From contig CARAIG010000075.1 of NCBI GenBank assembly GCA_948938605.1, positions 1-10,941 on the forward strand: DNA of 10,941 nucleotides, read 5' to 3'. Positions within the stretch are counted from its first letter, which is position 1, and the number at the start of each line of letters is the position of its first letter. Positions 7,633 to 10,941 of the stretch are shown here, one piece after another. A model generated the notes under the pieces. It saw only the letters and a list, made by a program, of their open reading frames with translations, made no database searches and had not been told where the DNA came from. Position numbers and translations under genes: made by a program. This stretch comes from an uncultured Eubacteriales bacterium. Lineage in GTDB: Bacteria; Bacillota; Clostridia; Christensenellales; CAG-314.

Positions 7633-7769
7633 TACCGAAATTATTTAAAAATGGTTTAAAATATATTTTATATTACTTTTGTTCACAAACGGCAAGCTAT
7701 AAAAATTTTCAAATCCGTAGCAATACAAAACTGCAATGACAGTACGCTAAAAACGTTCAATCACAGCAA

Positions 7770-7976
7770 CTACACTACTTTGAAAAAGTCGGTAAACGGC
7801 ACATCTATTGCACGGGATATTTTAAGCAAAGCATTTAAACGGTAGTTGCCGTCGCCACACAAAATTTTGTTTAACGTCGATATGGATATACCGCACCGCT
7901 TACAGAATTGTGTACGCGACAAAAGGTTTTTGCGCATATAAGTTTCAATTGGTTCGATGTTGACTTCTTTATTCAT
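7770..7976 (-). CDS. Small Xre-type helix-turn-helix regulator
   Basis: A 68-residue protein that is nearly all DNA-binding domain. The region from about residue 20 to 62 (SRTQFCKRCGISISTLNKIL, then LNALLKISRAIDV) fits the five-helix lambda-repressor fold: recognition helix near 30-40, then the helix with the ALLKISRAIDVPFTDFF pattern of the family. There is no effector or dimerisation domain. TAAGGAGGT (7995-7987) is an almost perfect ribosome site, though ten bases from the ATG is on the long side. It is driven by a near-consensus promoter with a palindrome between -35 and -10, so self-repression or repression by the divergent partner is likely. No terminator was found after it. Its target genes are unknown. 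Confidence 0.82.
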   Translation of the reverse strand: MNKEVNIEPIETYMRKNLLSRTQFCKRCGISISTLNKILCGDGNYRLNALLKISRAIDVPFTDFFKVV

Positions 7977-8001
7977 AACAGTTAATACCTCCTTATCATT
8001 A

Positions 8002-8030
8002 AATATAGTTAAAAGTTTTTAACTTGTCAA
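8002..8030 (-). promoter_or_regulatory. Promoter of the minus-strand Xre gene
   Basis: Read on the minus strand: a perfect TTGACA (8030-8025), 17 bases, then TATATT (8007-8002). This is the best promoter in the window. Its spacer is almost entirely filled by the 18-base dyad at 8007-8024, so a bound repressor would block polymerase directly. Confidence 0.8.
8007..8024. promoter_or_regulatory. Operator-like dyad O1 of the divergent Xre pair
   Basis: AGTTAAAAGTTTTTAACT has perfect 8-base arms around a central GT. It sits between the -35 and -10 boxes of the minus-strand Xre promoter. A copy with 15 of 18 bases identical (O2) lies 41 bases away, centre to centre. Confidence 0.6.
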
Positions 8031-8047
8031 CACGATTTTACAAAAAA

Positions 8048-8065
8048 AGTTAAAATATTTTTACT
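8048..8065. promoter_or_regulatory. Operator-like dyad O2 at the start of the plus-strand Xre gene
   Basis: AGTTAAAATATTTTTACT matches O1 at 15 of 18 positions and has one mismatch among its nine pairs. It ends at the base before the ATG of the plus-strand regulator and includes the only -10-like hexamer there, TAAAAT (8051-8056). No -35 box at a normal distance is visible. Confidence 0.5.
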
Positions 8066-8272
8066 ATGAAAGTTTTAATAAACAGAATTAACGAATTACT
8101 AAAAGAAAAAGGAATAAGTAAAAAACAATTTGCCGATGGGATAGGAGCAAGCAAAGCATTAGTAACTATTTGGACACAAGGGAAGTCTTTGCCATCGGTA
8201 ATATATCTTGTAAAAATTGCAGATTTTTTTGAAGTCAGCACCGACTACTTGCTTGGTCGCACTAACTTTTAG
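8066..8272 (+). CDS. Small Xre/Cro-type helix-turn-helix regulator
   Basis: A 68-residue single-domain regulator. NRINELLKEKGISKKQFADG (7-26) forms the first two helices, the recognition helix falls near GASKALVTIWTQGK (27-40), and IADFFEVSTDYLLGRT (51-66) is the usual last helix of Cro/CI-type Xre proteins. The family match is clearer than for its divergent neighbour, and the two proteins are different in sequence though equal in length. No Shine-Dalgarno precedes the ATG; the upstream 18 bases are the O2 dyad and a -10-like TAAAAT only nine bases away, so the message may have almost no leader. Transcription probably ends at the hairpin at 8346. Likely role: local repressor acting on the shared control region; wider targets are unknown. 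Confidence 0.88.
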   Translation: MKVLINRINELLKEKGISKKQFADGIGASKALVTIWTQGKSLPSVIYLVKIADFFEVSTDYLLGRTNF

Positions 8273-8345
8273 CCGTTGATACGGGGTTAAATTAAATCAA
8301 ATTTTACATATTAAAGCAAAATAAAAATATTACCATATAAGTCAT

Positions 8346-8376
8346 AACCACCAGCAGTGCCGGTGGTTTTTGTTTT
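8346..8376 (+). terminator. Terminator of the plus-strand Xre gene
   Basis: AACCACC (8346-8352) pairs with GGTGGTT (8362-8368) around nine bases, followed by a T-rich run to 8376. It is 73 bases past the Xre stop; the stretch between is A/T-rich with nothing else visible. Confidence 0.8.
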
Positions 8377-8378
8377 AC

Positions 8379-8414
8379 AAAAAATCTGCCGAATACATTT
8401 GCATTCGGCAGATT
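8379..8414 (-). terminator. Terminator of the repeat/Hint protein gene
   Basis: AATCTGCCGAAT (8383-8394) and ATTCGGCAGATT (8403-8414) are a perfect 12-base inverted repeat with an 8-base loop. On the minus strand six T residues follow (A run at 8379-8384). It lies back to back with the plus-strand terminator, only two bases apart. Confidence 0.93.
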
Positions 8415-8436
8415 ACTATATTTTTATTTATTTAAA

Positions 8437-10941
8437 TCAAACAAAAAATTCGGAATAACGATTAGCCAAATTGGCAAGTTGCTCTACCGTAATTAAACCT
8501 TTGCCTATTGCAACCTTGAAGTACTGTCCGTTAAATGCATCAAACACATCCTTGGTAACAGGCACAAGTTCGGCAAATTCTTCGTAGGTAAATAATCCGT
8601 ACGTTGCAATATCGCGTTGCATTGCGGCAATGTCGTACGTCATTGTATCCGCATTCACTTCAAATATATTAAACAGTCCGTCGATACCGCCCGGCATCGA
8701 AAGCATTCCGTTAACGTAGTAACACAAGTGTTTGTACGTTACTGGGCTGTATGCTACGGTGTACTCGTCGCGAATATCTACGCTTGTAAGCCGTACGCGT
8801 GTGTTGCCTTTGTTAAAATAGTGACCTATGTATTGCGACGCAGTGCTGTCTAAATAAACGTATTTGTTGAGATTGTAATTCCAAAAGCCGTGTTCGGATA
8901 TTACTTTAACAACAGTTCCGTCCGAAAAACCGAGATTGATTACTTTGTAGACTTGGGCGGGATCTTTGTCTATAAACAATATTTTTGCAGCTTCGTTTTG
9001 ACCTGTAAGCATATTCCAAACCAAAAGCATTTCGTCGCCCTTTAACGATTCGACGGGAACTTGCGTTCCGTCGGCAAGGGTAATTAAAGTGCCTTGGGCG
9101 ATACACTCTTCTGCGCAATACCCAACAATAAATGTGTTTTTAACATATATTTCACCGCTCTTGTACCTAGCTAATTCGGGTGTAAATTTTAAAGGCGCAG
9201 TTCTAATAATCTTTCCCGATCCATAATTCAAATAAAATCCCGTAAAAGCATATCCGTCATACTGTTTAGTATATATTTCGATGGTTTTACCATGAGTAAC
9301 ATGCATAGTGCGTTCACCCAGTTTTCCTTGAAATACCCACTCGTCATCTTTATGATGCCAACTTTCATAAAATGTATAATCGCATTCCAACAATTTGAAG
9401 TGAGCATACAATATTGCCGCGGGTTCTCCGTTATCAAGCATTATTATATCCAAACCATACCTATTATATTTGCTTTCATATCTGCCGTCCTTAAAATCAA
9501 CTTCCCATTCAACATATTCATTCGGTTTTATCCCCTCGGCATACGCATCTATTCCTTCAATTGCAGATCCGATTTGATCGTACACAATTTGCATTTTATA
9601 GTACTGGACACCTTCACCATTACGTTTAGTGAAAAACCCAACAAATTCATGTCCTATTTTTTGGGGAGCTAATCCATCTACCGTAGGTAATAATTTGCCA
9701 TATGTAACTTCAATCCTAGTGTCAAAAGTTCCGTTTTCCGATTCATATCGTAATACGATATTATATTCTTTTGCTTGCCAATAAGCATATAAAGTTGCGT
9801 CACTTGCATTTTTCCAATTTGCAACGCCTATCATATTTTCATCGTAATATTGTATCCCATTACCATTCGGTTGAGAATAGTATCCCATAAAATCGTAACC
9901 GCTACGGGTTGGCGCTTGAACTGTGGCTAATACCCTGTCGTAGGTTGCTTTGACATATGTTGCACCGCCAGTACCGTTTTGCATATTTAGCGTAACATCA
10001 TAGGTATTCGGTGTCCAATTTGCGTATAATACGGCATCCGACGCAATGTCCCAAACATTGCCTTTCATCTGCGAATCATAATATTCAGTTCCTTTACCAT
10101 ACGGTTCGGTATAATATCCGTCAAAAGAATGACCTGTTTTTTGAGATATTGCAACTTTTTGCAAAACAGAACCGTACGGGACTTTTATACTGCTTGTTGC
10201 GCTTGTACCGCCTTGATTGTCGAATGTTACAGTATATATAATTGCTTCATATTGCGCAAAAATTTCAATAGAACCGTTATCTTGCTCATTTGGAGTTAAA
10301 TCGGGCATACTTGTCCAAGTAATCCGTTCACCGCCTTTTGCCTGCGTAAACCACCCGTTAAAGACGTATCCCGCCCTATTAACTGTGGGTAATGTTATTT
10401 TCTGCAAATACTCCGCTTCGATTGGTGATACTAAAATATCACATTGGGTTTGGAAAAAAATTGTGTGATTTTCCAATACCCATACGGGCTCAATTGTAAT
10501 CTCTGCTCCGTTTACACCAAGATCGGGAACTCCGTTAGACCAATTTATTGATTTGTTTTCGTATTCGAAATGGTCAAATTTACTCCCCGTCTTAAACCCT
10601 GCCGGCGAGTCCTTAAACACCTTGATCATATTGATTAAATCAAGTCCCGTTCCGCAAGGAATAGGTTGTCGTCCGTCAGATAAATTACCATTTGCATCCA
10701 ACCAAATATTTCCATTTTCGCCTACTTTTATATAATATGTTTTAACAATCCACTTTGCAGTTAGCGTTGTGTTTTCCGTTTTGTCCCATAATCTAACATT
10801 TGCGCCGTTTTTGTCCAAATACGTTACTCCGTCAAGTTGCCAACCGTCCAAAAAGTAGCCGTACTTTGTAGGAACCTTACCTATACTAAACGGTTGATTA
10901 AAAGTAACGGTTATCGGTTCGATTAAAGGAGTTCCGCCGTC
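8437..10941 (-). CDS. Large InlB-like-repeat protein with Hint domain (5' end outside window)
   Basis: The frame is open to the window edge, so only the last 834 residues are seen; a TTG at 10851 is internal, not a start. From N to C in the fragment: a partial repeat ending in LTAKW, an irregular unit ending in EPVW, then several Listeria-Bacteroides (InlB B-type) repeats with the pattern Y-x-V-T-F/L, GGT, P-T-x-x-G-Y-x-F-x-G-Y-Y and L-Y-A-x-W. A Hint domain starts at C613 (CIAQGTLITLADG), and the tail is about 80 residues. Repeat proteins of this kind are usually secreted or wall-bound adhesin-like proteins. No signal peptide can be judged, and no LPXTG motif or C-terminal membrane anchor is present. 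Tyr and Arg codons differ between the repeat and Hint parts. Its ligand and partner are unknown. Confidence 0.88.
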   Translation of the reverse strand, partial: DGGTPLIEPITVTFNQPFSIGKVPTKYGYFLDGWQLDGVTYLDKNGANVRLWDKTENTTLTAKWIVKTYYIKVGENGNIWLDANGNLSDGRQPIPCGTGLDLINMIKVFKDSPAGFKTGSKFDHFEYENKSINWSNGVPDLGVNGAEITIEPVWVLENHTIFFQTQCDILVSPIEAEYLQKITLPTVNRAGYVFNGWFTQAKGGERITWTSMPDLTPNEQDNGSIEIFAQYEAIIYTVTFDNQGGTSATSSIKVPYGSVLQKVAISQKTGHSFDGYYTEPYGKGTEYYDSQMKGNVWDIASDAVLYANWTPNTYDVTLNMQNGTGGATYVKATYDRVLATVQAPTRSGYDFMGYYSQPNGNGIQYYDENMIGVANWKNASDATLYAYWQAKEYNIVLRYESENGTFDTRIEVTYGKLLPTVDGLAPQKIGHEFVGFFTKRNGEGVQYYKMQIVYDQIGSAIEGIDAYAEGIKPNEYVEWEVDFKDGRYESKYNRYGLDIIMLDNGEPAAILYAHFKLLECDYTFYESWHHKDDEWVFQGKLGERTMHVTHGKTIEIYTKQYDGYAFTGFYLNYGSGKIIRTAPLKFTPELARYKSGEIYVKNTFIVGYCAEECIAQGTLITLADGTQVPVESLKGDEMLLVWNMLTGQNEAAKILFIDKDPAQVYKVINLGFSDGTVVKVISEHGFWNYNLNKYVYLDSTASQYIGHYFNKGNTRVRLTSVDIRDEYTVAYSPVTYKHLCYYVNGMLSMPGGIDGLFNIFEVNADTMTYDIAAMQRDIATYGLFTYEEFAELVPVTKDVFDAFNGQYFKVAIGKGLITVEQLANLANRYSEFFV
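8686..9105 (-). other. Hint (hedgehog/intein-type) domain inside the large protein
   Basis: Residues about 613-752 of the fragment. The start, CIAQGTLITLADGT, is the intein-like N-terminal block with a Cys nucleophile. VVKVISEHGFW carries the block B histidine (H684), though the usual Thr three residues before it is Ile. The end, CYYVNGMLSMPGG, resembles block F but lacks the terminal His-Asn needed for intein C-terminal cleavage. Expected chemistry is an N-to-S acyl shift at C613 giving a thioester, then cleavage or ligation, rather than splicing. Activity is inferred only. Confidence 0.75.
9397..10236 (-). repeat. Tandem Listeria-Bacteroides (InlB B-type) protein repeats
   Basis: Three successive units can be delimited at the coding level: 10236-10015, 10002-9778 and 9765-9397. 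The first two are about 74 residues each and share the Y-x-V-T start, the G-x-x-F-x-G-Y-Y core, the G-x-G-x-x-Y-Y-D segment and a L-Y-A-x-W end. The third carries an extra stretch of roughly 50 residues before its L-Y-A-H-F end. Further divergent units flank both sides. The DNA is not near-identical, so these are old repeats. Confidence 0.8.

Noticed and set aside
7770..8272. Prophage or mobile-element control region.
   Set aside because: The divergent Xre pair resembles a phage switch, but there is no integrase, structural gene, attachment repeat or transposase in the window; the neighbours are a transporter and a surface protein.
7770..8272. Toxin-antitoxin pair formed by the two small genes.
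   Set aside because: Both proteins are DNA-binding domains in divergent orientation; neither shows a toxin fold.
8379..8414. The 12-base perfect inverted repeat as a mobile-element end or attachment site.
   Set aside because: Its loop, A/T run and place just past the stop codon fit an intrinsic terminator for the minus-strand gene.
10849..10851. TTG at 10851 as the start of the repeat/Hint protein.
   Set aside because: The frame stays open to the window edge and the residues upstream (GGT, then I-T-V-T-F and K-Y-G-Y-F) belong to the same InlB-like repeat.

Overview
The window looks like chromosome from an uncultured, moderately low-GC member of the Firmicutes, probably a gut Clostridia lineage. 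The evidence is a type III glutamine synthetase, a clostridial-type acyltransferase with a zinc ribbon, Listeria-Bacteroides repeats joined to a Hint domain, GGAG-type ribosome sites, sigma-A-like promoters and short strong intrinsic terminators. The genus cannot be named from sequence alone.

Layout. Bases 1-1558 hold serS (seryl-tRNA synthetase) with its own promoter and terminator. Bases 1586-2294 hold a maltose/galactoside-type O-acetyltransferase, again a stand-alone unit. Bases 2394-4445 hold glnN (GSIII), whose start region is unusual. A shared terminator at 4467-4498 separates it from a convergent PlsC-like acyltransferase (4508-5767, minus). Next on the minus strand is a 12-helix MFS transporter (5924-7486), whose promoter is overlapped by a 20-base dyad. 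Two tiny divergent Xre-type regulators (7770-7976 minus, 8066-8272 plus) flank a 90-base control region with two matching 18-base palindromes. The right quarter (8437 to the edge, minus) is the C-terminal 834 residues of a large protein made of InlB-like repeats, a Hint domain and a short tail; its N-terminus lies outside the window.

How the genes work together. Most genes appear to be separate transcription units with their own promoter or terminator, so there is no obvious pathway operon. The left half is housekeeping (translation, ammonia assimilation, lipid acylation). The right part, from about 7500, is more accessory: a transporter with a putative operator, a miniature two-repressor switch, and a cell-surface or auto-processing protein whose repeat region uses different codons from its Hint region.

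The most interesting items are the divergent Xre pair with twin operators 41 bases apart, and the repeat-plus-Hint protein. I saw no rRNA, tRNA, CRISPR array or insertion sequence, and no canonical T-box in front of serS.
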